Numbered from the stretch's first letter, positions 24,972 to 33,416 are shown. The stretch is 64,000 bases of DNA from DASXZH01 sp036502005 (GCA_036502005.1 DASXZH010000090.1:90007-154006), one strand, 5' to 3'. The notes: a model not told the origin generated them from the letters alone. Numbers and translations are program-made.

Positions 24972-26411
24972 TTAGACTCCTGCTTCCTGCAGCTTCTTAG
25001 CCTTTTCCATGACGTCATCTAGGCCGCCGCAGTAAAGGAATGCCTGCTCAGGAATGTTGTCCAGGTTGCCTTCGACAATCTCCTTGAACGCCCGCACCGT
25101 TTCTTCCACAGAGACGAATCGGCCGGGGTTGCCGGTGAACTGCTCTGCAACGAAGTTTGGCTGGCTGAGGAATCGCTCCAGCTTACGGGCACGGGATACC
25201 AACTGCTTGTCGTCGTCCGAAAGCTCGTCGATACCGAGGATCGCGATGATGTCCTGAAGTTCGCGGTAGCGCTGCAGGTTCTGCTGAACCTTACGGGCGA
25301 CATCGTAGTGCTCCTGGCCAACCACGCGTGGATCCAGGTTTTTAGAAGTCGAAGCGAGCGGATCCACAGCCGGGTACAGACCCTTGGAAGCGATGCCTCG
25401 ATCCAGATAGACGTAAGCGTCAAGGTGGGCAAAGGTGGTGGCTGGAGCGGGGTCGGTGGGGTCGTCGGCAGGGACGTACACGGCCTGCACGGAAGTTACC
25501 GAGCCCTTGTTGGTGGAGGTGATTCGCTCCTGAAGGCCGCCCATTTCGGTGGCTAGAGTGGGCTGGTAGCCAACCGCGCTGGGCATTCTTCCCAAAAGCG
25601 CCGATACCTCGGAACCTGCCTGTACGAACCGGAAAATGTTGTCCACGAAGATAAGCACGTCTTGGCCAACTTCGTCTCTAAAATATTCAGCCATCGTAAG
25701 AGCGGTCAACGCGACTCGAAGTCGTGCTCCAGGCGGCTCGTTCATCTGTCCGAAGACCATGGCCGTTTTGTCGATAACGTGAGCGGTGTTGCCCTGCGCA
25801 TCTTTGAACTCGGCCTCTCTCATTTCGTTCCAGAGGTCGTTTCCTTCGCGGGTTCGCTCACCCACGCCGGCAAATACCGAAACCCCGGAAGCTTCAACCG
25901 CGATGTTTCGAATGAGTTCCTGGATCAAAACTGTTTTGCCGAGACCGGCTCCGCCGAACAGACCGATTTTTCCGCCCTTGTTGAAGGGGATCATCAGGTC
26001 GACGACCTTTAAACCCGTGGCGAGCAGCTCAACCTTGGTGGATTGCTCTTCGAAGGTCGGTGGCTGGCGATGGATGGGCATCCTTCGCTCGGTTTTGATT
26101 GGTGCGCCGTTGTCGATCGGCTTGCCAAGCAGGTTAAAAACGCGGCCGAGAGTTTCCTCGCCCACGGGCACCGAAATCGGCGCGCCGGTGTCTTCCACCT
26201 TCATCCCGCGCGTAAGGCCATCGGTGGTGCTGAGGGCGATCGTTCTTACGATGTCATCGCCAAGGTGCTGGGCCACTTCGCAGACTAGATCGATGCCTCT
26301 TTTCTCATCCTTAATGGTTACGGCATTGTAGATGAGGGGCAGGTTGTCGGTCGAAAAACGGCAGTCCACAACGGGACCCATAACTTGAATGATTGTGCCA
26401 AGTGCTGGCAT
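24972..26411 (-). CDS. atpD: ATP synthase F1 beta subunit
   Basis: The 479-residue catalytic subunit begins MPALGTIIQVMGPVVDCRFS. Walker A is GLFGGAGLGKTVLIQELIRN (about residues 150-170), Walker B/DELSEED-type region appears as LGIDELSDDDKQLVSRARKL, and ALLGRMPSAVGYQPTLATEM is the signature stretch. It makes ATP in the F1 head. GGAGGAG precedes ATG 26411; the open frame beyond it to 26474 lacks support. No atpA or atpG lies upstream: instead there is repeat DNA and an unrelated gene, so the ATP synthase operon is split. Confidence 0.96.
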   Translation of the reverse strand: MPALGTIIQVMGPVVDCRFSTDNLPLIYNAVTIKDEKRGIDLVCEVAQHLGDDIVRTIALSTTDGLTRGMKVEDTGAPISVPVGEETLGRVFNLLGKPIDNGAPIKTERRMPIHRQPPTFEEQSTKVELLATGLKVVDLMIPFNKGGKIGLFGGAGLGKTVLIQELIRNIAVEASGVSVFAGVGERTREGNDLWNEMREAEFKDAQGNTAHVIDKTAMVFGQMNEPPGARLRVALTALTMAEYFRDEVGQDVLIFVDNIFRFVQAGSEVSALLGRMPSAVGYQPTLATEMGGLQERITSTNKGSVTSVQAVYVPADDPTDPAPATTFAHLDAYVYLDRGIASKGLYPAVDPLASTSKNLDPRVVGQEHYDVARKVQQNLQRYRELQDIIAILGIDELSDDDKQLVSRARKLERFLSQPNFVAEQFTGNPGRFVSVEETVRAFKEIVEGNLDNIPEQAFLYCGGLDDVMEKAKKLQEAGV

Positions 26412-26726
26412 GCTTAAAAACTCCTCCGGCGGGTTGAAAACGTTGAAGACGCGCACGTGCGCGTCGTCTGGCATTGTACCTCAGGGTCCAGATTTGGCTA
26501 GGGGCACCCCCTCTCCTGCTCCCTGGGAGGAGAGGGGGACGGGGGAGAGGTTCCGAAAGGGCGAAAGTCGAATGTCGAAGGTCGAAAGCCGGAGGGCAGA
26601 TGCCTCCGGAAAGCCCCCTTCTCCTGTGTTCCGGGGAGTCGAATCCATTCATAGGGGGTTCAAGGGGGAAACCTGACCGTTGGATTTTGCGGTCTGGTGC
26701 CCCTTTTAGCTGGACGAGAGGCGGTT
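26412..26726. repeat. Repeat-rich spacer upstream of atpD
   Basis: No gene is seen. CCCCCTCTCCTGCTCCCTGG...GGAGAGGGGGACGGGGGAGAGG at 26508-26556 matches 36848-36882 and 37019-37035, where a MITE-like element interrupts the same text. AAGTCGA-ATGTCGA-AGGTCGA-AAGCCGG heptads lie at about 26566-26593. A degenerate GGGTTCAAGGGGGAAACC...GGTGCCCCTTTT hairpin is at 26659-26710. Confidence 0.6.
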
Positions 26727-26881
26727 GGGGGCATAGGCGTTAAAATAAGCCACCTTGGCATTCCCGCAGCCACAAATCTCTCCCGAATGGAGAGGTCGGT
26801 GAGTCCGCGAACCGGGAGAGGCGCGAGTCGCAAACTTTGGAAATTATCTCTGGAAGACCTTATTTTAACGCCTATGCCCCC
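26727..26881. mobile_element. MITE-like element, copy A (GGGGGCATAG ends)
   Basis: Perfect 23-base terminal inverted repeats (26727-26749 and 26859-26881), beginning GGGGGCATAGGCGTTAAAAT, enclose about 110 bases. The core CTCTCCCGAATGGAGAGG with GTGAGTCCGCGAACCGGG is the same as in copies B and C in reverse orientation, but the ends differ in sequence beyond CATAG. It has no coding capacity. Unlike B and C it lacks flanking direct repeats. Confidence 0.7.
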
Positions 26882-26965
26882 CGCCCCCCTCTCCTCTGCC
26901 GGAGCACAGGCGACGGGGGCTCCAACTCCCCAATCAAAAATCAAAAATTAAAAATCGAAACTCCC

Positions 26966-27472
26966 CTACCCCTCCTCGTTCTGAAAAATCCGCGGCGTAA
27001 CCTTCGGCCGATGCTCCTTCAGGTCCGAACCTTGAACCTTCGTTTCACCGTAAAGGGTCACAATCTGACCCCCAGACGACAAAACCTGCTGCGTCTTCGA
27101 AATCGTCCGACTAATAAGCTTCCGAGTCGGCGAACCCTGCATAAGCTGAATCTCCACCTTCGCTCGCTGAACGCTCGCCAACTCCAGGGCCATGCTCTGA
27201 AGTTCAAAATAGGCGAACAGATACCGGTCGATTTCCAACAGGTCAACGTGCTCAGGAAGCGCATCCGGCGCCCCCGCGTTGTAGCTGCGAGCCCGCTGTA
27301 AATAGCGAGCATACGTGCGGCTAGAAATGCTTTCCATGGCGAAGGCCGCCTTCGGGGGAATCCCGCAGGCGACGTTAACTAGGATCAACCCCGCGATGTA
27401 GTTATCGAGAGCCAGCGGCGCGCCGGCAAAGTTTTTTCGTGGAAAGGCCTGCACCTTGTGGGTCCACCACAA
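26966..27472 (-). CDS. Hypothetical protein with possible helix-turn-helix
   Basis: The 168-residue protein contains GIPPKAAFAMESISSRTYARY (about residues 37-57), which resembles the helix-turn-helix of phage terminase small subunits and related proteins. Helical and C-terminal strand segments follow (AKVEIQLMQGSPTRKLISRT, GGQIVTLYGETKV). The start is TTG at 27472, with TAGTAC six bases upstream, or a later codon. It is divergent from the defence operon at 27603, with about 130 bases between. It might be a regulator or a phage remnant; neither is certain. Confidence 0.6.
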   Translation of the reverse strand: MWWTHKVQAFPRKNFAGAPLALDNYIAGLILVNVACGIPPKAAFAMESISSRTYARYLQRARSYNAGAPDALPEHVDLLEIDRYLFAYFELQSMALELASVQRAKVEIQLMQGSPTRKLISRTISKTQQVLSSGGQIVTLYGETKVQGSDLKEHRPKVTPRIFQNEEG

Positions 27473-27589
27473 AGAGTCGTACTATTCTTTTTCTTCTCGT
27501 CTCATCAGAAATAGTAGACGTGCGACGGGGTGGTATTGTAAAATCTTTCGTCGAGATTCGCTTCGATTCGTCACCTACTCCGCGATTGG

Positions 27590-27605
27590 TAGAATGAGTG
27601 CCATG
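27590..27605 (+). promoter_or_regulatory. Candidate -10 element of the defence operon
   Basis: TAGAAT (27590-27595) lies seven bases before ATG 27603, again without a Shine-Dalgarno site. No good -35 is visible. It would drive hsdM and the genes behind it. Confidence 0.4.
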
Positions 27606-29657
27606 CGAACCCACGAAGAGGCCGTAAAGCTGATTTGGGACATAGCTGAGCTTCTCCGTGGACCATACCGCCCACCGCAATACGAGCGGGTGATGCTGCC
27701 AATGACGGTTCTCCGCCGATTCGACTGCGTCCTCGAAAGCACAAAAGACGCAGTTGTAGCCGAATACGAGCGCCTTTCTGCCGCAGGAAGGGACGAAGCG
27801 ACCATAGACCGACTGCTACAAAAGACCAGTAAGTATCGCTTCCATAACCACTCGAAGTTCAACTTCGAAAAGCTTCTCGGCGACTCTGAAAACCTAGCTC
27901 AGCACCTTGAAAACTACATTCAAGGATTCTCCAGCAATGTACGTAAAATCTTCGATTACTTCGAGTTCCGAAGCGAAGTCGCCAGAATGTCCGAGAGCGA
28001 CATCTTGTTCCTCGTTGTGCGTCGCTTTTCCGAGGTGGATTTACACCCCGACGTCGTTGACAATGTCCGCATGGGTCAGCTCTTCGAGGAGTTGATACGC
28101 CGATTCAACGAACAGGCGAATGAAACCGCCGGCGATTACTTCACCCCGCGTGAGGTTATAAGGCTCATGGTTGATCTACTGCTTAGAAACGACGATGCCG
28201 CATTAACGGTGCCTGGCACCGTTCGCACCCTGCTCGATCCAGCTTGCGGCACGGGAGGCATGCTTTCGGAGGCGCAGGCATGGCTCAGAAAGTATCACAA
28301 ACCCACCCAACTATTTGTCTATGGCCAAGACTTTAATCCAAGAGCCTACGCAATTGCCGCTTCCGACCTGCTGATGAAGGATGAACCCGGCAAGCCAAGC
28401 CGCAGCCGCGTCGAATACGGAGACTCTTTCCTCGATGACAAGTACGAAGATGATCGACTAGAAGAAGGAACAGCGATCCCGAGCAAGTTCGATTATTTCT
28501 TGGCCAACCCTCCCTTCGGAGTCGATTGGAAGCGGCAAGAAAAAGAGATCAAGCGCCAAAGCGAACGTCTAGGCTTCGGCGGCCGCTTTGGAGCCGGTGT
28601 TCCACGCGTCAGCGATGGCGCCCTCCTCTTTCTTCAACACATGTGGAGCAAGCGGCAAGACACTAACGAGCTTGGCTCCCGTCTCGCCATCGTCTTCAAC
28701 GGCTCTCCGCTTTTCTCAGGCGGCGCCGAATCGGGCGAGAGCAACATCCGTAGGTGGATCATACAGAATGATTGGCTCGAAGCCATTGTCGCCCTGCCAG
28801 AGCAAATGTTCTACAACACCGGAATTGCCACCTATATTTGGATTCTTAGCAATCGAAAAACCCCAGAACGAAAAGGCAAGATTCAGTTGATAGATGCCCG
28901 CGAGCGGTGGGTTTCGATGCGAAAAAGCCTTGGCCAGAAAAGGCGCAAGCTGGGTGAGGGCAAAAAGATTAATGAACTCACCGGCGAGGTTGAATCGAAT
29001 GATCCGAGGGACGACATCGCCGACATCGTCAAAGAATACGGGGACCTCGCCGAAGGCAGCACATCCAAGATTCTCGATAATGACGACTTCGGGTACACGC
29101 GTGTTACTGTCGAACGGCCTCTGAGACTTCGTTACCAGATGACCCTGGAAGGAAAAGCGCGCATGCTAGCGGTAGCCCTTCATCTATCTGAAGACGTTGA
29201 AGCTATCGACGAAGCGCTTGGCCGAGAGCCGCTAATTGACTGGAGCGAGGTCTCACGCCGAGCCGCCCAAGTTTGCAAGACGCGCTGGAAGCAACCTGAG
29301 GTGAAATTGTTTAGAGACATCTTCACCGAGCGCGACCCAGAGGCCAAACCCGTGATCAAGTCTGATGAGAAGAAAATCATATATGAGGCGGACCCGGAAC
29401 TGCGCGACTTCGAAAACATCCCCCTTAAAGTCGATATCAACGAATTCTTCAAAACAGAAGTTAAGCCCCATGTCCCTGACGCTTGGATGGACCGCACGAA
29501 AGACAAGACAGGCTACGAAATAAACTTCAACCGTCTTTTCTACGTGTACACTCCCCCGCGGCCGCTGAAGGAAATCGATATAGAGTTGCGAGAGCTGGAG
29601 AAAAGCATTGTCAGCGGACTAAGAGAGATTTTGGAAAGTAAATTTGGAACCAAGTGA
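27603..29657 (+). CDS. hsdM: Type I restriction-modification system, methyltransferase subunit
   Basis: The 684-residue protein has the N-terminal HsdM helical domain (KLIWDIAELLRGPYRPPQYE) and an N6-adenine methyltransferase core: SAM motif LLDPACGTGGMLSEAQAWL at about residue 209 and catalytic NPPFGVDW near 302. The stretch MGQLFEELIRRFNEQANETA leading to DYFTPREVIRLM is typical. With HsdS it methylates host DNA at the recognition site. The start could also be ATG 27594, three codons earlier; the open frame beyond that is not credible. It overlaps the following HNH-like gene by 14 bases. Confidence 0.95.
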   Translation: MRTHEEAVKLIWDIAELLRGPYRPPQYERVMLPMTVLRRFDCVLESTKDAVVAEYERLSAAGRDEATIDRLLQKTSKYRFHNHSKFNFEKLLGDSENLAQHLENYIQGFSSNVRKIFDYFEFRSEVARMSESDILFLVVRRFSEVDLHPDVVDNVRMGQLFEELIRRFNEQANETAGDYFTPREVIRLMVDLLLRNDDAALTVPGTVRTLLDPACGTGGMLSEAQAWLRKYHKPTQLFVYGQDFNPRAYAIAASDLLMKDEPGKPSRSRVEYGDSFLDDKYEDDRLEEGTAIPSKFDYFLANPPFGVDWKRQEKEIKRQSERLGFGGRFGAGVPRVSDGALLFLQHMWSKRQDTNELGSRLAIVFNGSPLFSGGAESGESNIRRWIIQNDWLEAIVALPEQMFYNTGIATYIWILSNRKTPERKGKIQLIDARERWVSMRKSLGQKRRKLGEGKKINELTGEVESNDPRDDIADIVKEYGDLAEGSTSKILDNDDFGYTRVTVERPLRLRYQMTLEGKARMLAVALHLSEDVEAIDEALGREPLIDWSEVSRRAAQVCKTRWKQPEVKLFRDIFTERDPEAKPVIKSDEKKIIYEADPELRDFENIPLKVDINEFFKTEVKPHVPDAWMDRTKDKTGYEINFNRLFYVYTPPRPLKEIDIELRELEKSIVSGLREILESKFGTK

Positions 29658-30279
29658 AGCAGTAGATGTGTGCTACGCGTGCGGCGAACCTAAAACAAGC
29701 GTTGAGCATGCGCCTCCAAGGTCATGGTTTTCTAATGCCAGATGGGATGATCCCATAAAGGTGCCCTCATGCAGAGCACATAATAATGACAATTCCCGGG
29801 ACGTAGAGTATGTTCGCGACATTATCGCCGCCGCCGCCGTTGGGGATTGCGTTGACGACGTTTGGCAGAAAGGTGTGCTTAAGGCCGCAAGTCACGGCCG
29901 TGGTACTTTTCTCAAACTGCAAAGGAAATCCGACGAATATTCCCATGATGGACGGGAAATCCAGGCAATCGACTTAGAGACGGCCCGCTTCAGGAGCGTA
30001 TTTTGTGCAATCGGTGACGCTTTGCGATTCCACCTGTATAAGGAGCCTCGGCAACACAACTGGCACGTATATTCTCCACTGCTTTTCAGCCACATCGCTG
30101 CAGAACCCTTAAAGGCGATGATCGACGGCGTGGCGGCAGCAGCGCACTGGGACATACAAGAATCGAAAAAGCCCTGCTGTTTTCAATGGGCAACCTACAT
30201 GCATGGCGAGCAGTTATGGATTCGGTTAATCTTTTATAAGGTTCTCGACTTCTACCTTATAGAGAGGCTGACACGGTGA
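29644..30279 (+). CDS. HNH-like Cys/His-rich protein inside the hsd operon
   Basis: The 211-residue protein begins with CYACGEPKTSVEHAPPRSWF and then VPSCRAHNNDNSRDVEYVRD. CxxC, EHxPP and CxxHNN together match a zinc-ribbon/HNH pattern seen in a group of uncharacterised proteins usually listed as HNH endonuclease-like. The Asp/Glu-His of a working HNH nuclease would be EH at about residue 20 and HNN at about 47. The rest (FRSVFCAIGDALRFHLYKEP) is unknown. The start is TTG at 29644 overlapping hsdM, or GTG 29668. Its place between hsdM and hsdS is not standard for type I systems. Confidence 0.75.
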   Translation: MEPSEAVDVCYACGEPKTSVEHAPPRSWFSNARWDDPIKVPSCRAHNNDNSRDVEYVRDIIAAAAVGDCVDDVWQKGVLKAASHGRGTFLKLQRKSDEYSHDGREIQAIDLETARFRSVFCAIGDALRFHLYKEPRQHNWHVYSPLLFSHIAAEPLKAMIDGVAAAAHWDIQESKKPCCFQWATYMHGEQLWIRLIFYKVLDFYLIERLTR

Positions 30280-30352
30280 CATTCGAAGAGCTATATGAGC
30301 CAAGGACATTTAAGGGGGAACGAAGCCACCGAACGTTCCCGTCGGGAGCTAT

Positions 30353-30994
30353 TTGACGACAGCCGCAATTGGGCAATCAAACATTACGATCGACCGCAAC
30401 TTGGTCGGCTGGAAAATCGCCAAACTTAGAAGATTTATCCGTGAACCCCTTAAATATGGGGCGAACGAATGCGCACTTGAGAACAACCCAAACTATCCAC
30501 GGTACATTCGAATTACAGATTTTGATTCGGACGGAAATCTTAACCCTCACACTTTCAAGTCCCTACCTTTTGAGGTTGCCAAGCCCTATTTACTTGCCGA
30601 TGGGGATATTCTGCTTGCCAGAAGCGGCGCAACCGTCGGGAAAAGCTTCCTTTTTCATTCGAACCAAGGGCCCGCATGTTTCGCTGGCTACCTTATCAGG
30701 GCTAGGTTCCAAACGGACAAGGTTCTTCCCGGATTTGCATTTTATTATTTTAAAACGTCGCTCTATTGGAATCAGGTTAGACAAGGCTCTATCCAGGCCA
30801 CGATTGAAAATGTGAGCGCAGAAAAATACTCTGAGTTGGCGATAGTAGTGCCGCCTCTAAGGGAACAACGAAAAATAATCCTGCTCCTTGAACAAGAAAC
30901 GTCCAAGATCGACGCCTTGATCGAAGACAAAGAGCGGCTTCTCAAGCTCCTCAACGAGCGGCAACAAGCCCTGATTACAGAAGTAGTCACTTAA
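30353..30994 (+). CDS. hsdS: Type I specificity subunit, first half (TRD1)
   Basis: The 213-residue product is a target recognition domain plus the central helical spacer of HsdS. PRYIRITDFDSDGNL, LLARSGATVGKSFLF and VVPPLREQRKIILLLEQETS are family hallmarks; the spacer ends KLLNERQQALITEVVT. A TAA stop follows at 30992-30994. The same frame continues without interruption as GLDPAVLMKDSGITWLGQIP in the next gene, so one stop codon has cut a full-length hsdS exactly between its halves. The start is TTG at 30353 with GGGAG five bases upstream. Confidence 0.85.
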   Translation: MTTAAIGQSNITIDRNLVGWKIAKLRRFIREPLKYGANECALENNPNYPRYIRITDFDSDGNLNPHTFKSLPFEVAKPYLLADGDILLARSGATVGKSFLFHSNQGPACFAGYLIRARFQTDKVLPGFAFYYFKTSLYWNQVRQGSIQATIENVSAEKYSELAIVVPPLREQRKIILLLEQETSKIDALIEDKERLLKLLNERQQALITEVVT

Positions 30995-31015
30995 GGCCTC
31001 GACCCTGCAGTTCTG

Positions 31016-31672
31016 ATGAAAGATTCGGGTATTACCTGGCTAGGTCAGATCCCGGCGCATTGGAACGTAGTCAGGCTGAAATATCTATTTAGGGTAGTGG
31101 GAGGGGGCACCCCATCAAAGGATAAACCCGAATATTGGAACGGCGATATCCCGTGGGTTTCACCAAAGGATATGAAACAGGAGAGAGTAGTTGACACTGA
31201 AGATCACATAACAGAAGAAGCCGTTCTGGAGTCAACTTCCACCCTTATTCAACCGGGAGCGGCGCTTGTTGTATGCAGGTCCGGAATCCTAAAGCACTCG
31301 ATCCCAGTCGCCATAAATGAGGTAGAGCTTGCTCTTAATCAGGACATGAGGGCATTCATTGCTCGAGGTAGCATGACAGCCAATTATTTAAAGTGGCTCA
31401 TATGGGCAAACCAAGACGCACTTTTGGCGGAATGGTCCAAATCCGGTGCTACCGTAGAAAGCCTGGAATTGGACTTGATGCTCAACTCCACCCTACCTGT
31501 GCCGCCCGTGAGCGAAGCTCTTGCCATCACTAATTGGACTGAGCATATCACGGTAGGAACTAACGAAGTAAAGAGGTCGATTCAGGAAGGCATTACTACT
31601 CTTCAAGCCCGTAGGTCAGCGCTAATCGACGAAGCCGTGACGGGCCAGCTTAAATATGCCCGGGAGAGTTAA
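31016..31672 (+). CDS. hsdS: Type I specificity subunit, second half (TRD2)
   Basis: This 218-residue half begins MKDSGITWLGQIPAHWNVVR, the standard start of an HsdS target recognition domain, followed by GGGTPSKDKPEYWNGDIPWV, SPKDMKQERV and the C-terminal helix GITTLQARRSALIDEAVTGQ. It is in frame with the first half, separated only by TAA and seven sense codons. The ATG could be an independent start, but only a weak TAAGG lies 17 bases upstream. If both halves are made they could associate as two half-subunits, as known for some naturally split HsdS; otherwise the system recognises DNA by one TRD only. Confidence 0.85.
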   Translation: MKDSGITWLGQIPAHWNVVRLKYLFRVVGGGTPSKDKPEYWNGDIPWVSPKDMKQERVVDTEDHITEEAVLESTSTLIQPGAALVVCRSGILKHSIPVAINEVELALNQDMRAFIARGSMTANYLKWLIWANQDALLAEWSKSGATVESLELDLMLNSTLPVPPVSEALAITNWTEHITVGTNEVKRSIQEGITTLQARRSALIDEAVTGQLKYARES

Positions 31673-31675
31673 TAC

Positions 31676-32317
31676 GTGCCTGGCGATGTTCCGAATCCCT
31701 GTCCCATTTATCGAATCGGCCATATAGACAACTTGTCCGCTATCGTAGGAGAAGGCGGGATGTGGTGCGGAGCCGAAATGAGCGCACGAGAGCTTCCCTA
31801 CAAACAGATAGGCCTTCAAGGGCTAACAACAAATCGAAAGGAAAAGTCTGTCCCTTGTGGCGAAGGGGGTAATTTGACCGACTACGTGCCATGGCATTTT
31901 TGCCCAAGATCGGTAATGCTCTACCAGATTCACACTGGATTTTCCGACTATAAAGAAGGGCAAGAGCCAATTCTGCACTTCGTTACAACGGTCGAAAAGG
32001 TTTCTTCCCTCGGGCTCCATTTTGCCTTCACCGACCGTCATGCTAAAACAAGTTATGCGCAGTTCTTCGACGATCTATCGCATCTTCCAGAACTTGACTG
32101 GCCGGTCATCCAGTCTCCCAACTTTGCCCGAACAAACGATGAACCCGATCGGCCATACATTAAGGAAGCGGAATTCTTGATCCACCGGTTCGTGCCGTTG
32201 GAGGCGATCGTAGGAATAGGCGTTCATAGCCAACGCTACAAAGATGACTGCGACCGCATACTTGAGGAGGCGGATGTTAATATTAAGGTGAAGGTGTATC
32301 CGAGGTGGTATTACTAG
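31676..32317 (+). CDS. darT: DNA ADP-ribosyltransferase toxin DarT
   Basis: The 213-residue protein matches DarT (DUF4433). IYRIGHIDNLSAIVGEGGMW at the N-terminus binds NAD; LTDYVPWHFCPRSVMLYQIH is the family signature; IKEAEFLIHRFVPLEAIVGI near residue 162-181 holds the catalytic Glu (about 166). DarT adds ADP-ribose to single-stranded DNA at specific thymidines and stops replication; in DarTG systems it can act against phage. All key positions that I can judge are present, so it should be active. The start is GTG at 31676, four bases after hsdS. The antitoxin gene follows 16 bases later. Confidence 0.92.
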   Translation: MPGDVPNPCPIYRIGHIDNLSAIVGEGGMWCGAEMSARELPYKQIGLQGLTTNRKEKSVPCGEGGNLTDYVPWHFCPRSVMLYQIHTGFSDYKEGQEPILHFVTTVEKVSSLGLHFAFTDRHAKTSYAQFFDDLSHLPELDWPVIQSPNFARTNDEPDRPYIKEAEFLIHRFVPLEAIVGIGVHSQRYKDDCDRILEEADVNIKVKVYPRWYY

Positions 32318-32333
32318 TGTATACTTGTCTACT

Positions 32334-33395
32334 ATGGAGCTTCGCGCAATGGTAGTGCTTGCGACGGGCAATCTGCTCCGAGCTGAGGTCGAAGCCCTGG
32401 TGAATACCGTTAACACGGTCGGCGTTATGGGCAAGGGGGTTGCCCTCCAATTTAAACAGGCCTACCCTGATAACACGAAAGCCTACGAATCCGCATGCAG
32501 GAAAGGCCAAGTTCTAATCGGTCGAATGTTTGTAACTTACACAGGCAAGTTGGAACCACGCCTCATCATTAACTTCCCGACTAAGCGTCATTGGAGGGCC
32601 GCCTCCAAGTTAGAAGACATCCAGGCCGGACTTGTAGATCTCGTACAGGTGATAAGGAATGAGAAGATCAAGTCCATTGCCTTGCCGCCCTTAGGTTGTG
32701 GATTGGGGGGTCTTCGTTGGGAAGATGTTCGGCCGCTGATCGAAAGAGCCTTTGAGACTCTGCCAGGCGTTGAAGTTAGGCTTTATGCACCTGGCCAGGC
32801 AATTGCTCCCGAAGAAAGAATCGTCAACACGCCGAAGCCTGCAATGAACGCATGGAGGGCGGCGCTGATTATGGTTGTGGACGCCTACCGCGCATTGGGC
32901 AGCGATGCTACCCACCTAGAAGCACAGAAGCTGCTCTACTTCTTGGCCACAGCCGGCGAGCCTGTGAAGACCAATTTCACGAAAGGCCGATATGGGCCTT
33001 ACGACGAAGGCATGGTCTATGCGCTAAAAACAATGGACGGGCACTATGTTGTTGGTTTCGGTGATGGTGATCGACTGGAGCCGGTCAGGCTTAAGCCCGG
33101 GGCATATCAGGAGGCCGAACAATTCATCCGGGCAGAATCAAAGAGCGGAGAAGCTTCCGAGCGAATAGATTTAGTAGCAGATTTAATTGATGGATTCGAA
33201 ACCCCATACGGCCTTGAATTACTTGCTACTGTCCATTGGGTCGCAACCCGTGAAGGGGCGGACACCTTGGATAAAGCGATCGAGCAAGTTGCGGCTTGGA
33301 ACGACCGGAAACGCCGTGTCATGAAGCCCGAACACCTTGCAATTGCTTGGAAGCAATTGCAAGATCAAGGCTGGATGTCTAGAATAGTGAGTTAA
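32334..33395 (+). CDS. darG: DarG antitoxin, macrodomain DNA ADP-ribosylglycohydrolase
   Basis: The 353-residue protein has an N-terminal macrodomain (residues about 1-150): LATGNLLRAEVEALVNTVNT, VGVMGKGVALQFKQAYP and IALPPLGCGLGGLRWEDVRP line the ADP-ribose pocket. It removes ADP-ribose from DNA and so reverses DarT. The C-terminal part (about 165-353; HLEAQKLLYFLATAGEPVKT, FTKGRYGPYDEGMVYALKTM) matches the second DarG domain, which binds DarT. ATG 32334 is preferred; TTG 32325 is possible. TATACT at 32320-32325 lies eight bases before the ATG, which could allow antitoxin-only transcription. Confidence 0.92.
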   Translation: MELRAMVVLATGNLLRAEVEALVNTVNTVGVMGKGVALQFKQAYPDNTKAYESACRKGQVLIGRMFVTYTGKLEPRLIINFPTKRHWRAASKLEDIQAGLVDLVQVIRNEKIKSIALPPLGCGLGGLRWEDVRPLIERAFETLPGVEVRLYAPGQAIAPEERIVNTPKPAMNAWRAALIMVVDAYRALGSDATHLEAQKLLYFLATAGEPVKTNFTKGRYGPYDEGMVYALKTMDGHYVVGFGDGDRLEPVRLKPGAYQEAEQFIRAESKSGEASERIDLVADLIDGFETPYGLELLATVHWVATREGADTLDKAIEQVAAWNDRKRRVMKPEHLAIAWKQLQDQGWMSRIVS

Positions 33396-33401
33396 GTCGC
33401 C

Positions 33402-33416
33402 TATACTGAAAAGGTG
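33402..33416 (+). promoter_or_regulatory. -10 element at leaderless distance from GTG 33414
   Basis: TATACT (33402-33407), six bases GAAAAG, then GTG 33414. It lies between the darG stop and hsdR, so hsdR may have its own promoter. The AAAAGG before GTG is too close to serve as a normal ribosome-binding site. Confidence 0.5.

Noticed and set aside
27456..27602. HsdM start about 50 codons upstream
   Set aside because: The extra residues do not match the family, and they overlap the divergent gene's start.
30369..30815. Alternative plus-strand gene overlapping the first hsdS half
   Set aside because: The hsdS frame shows clear family motifs; the other frame is a shadow.
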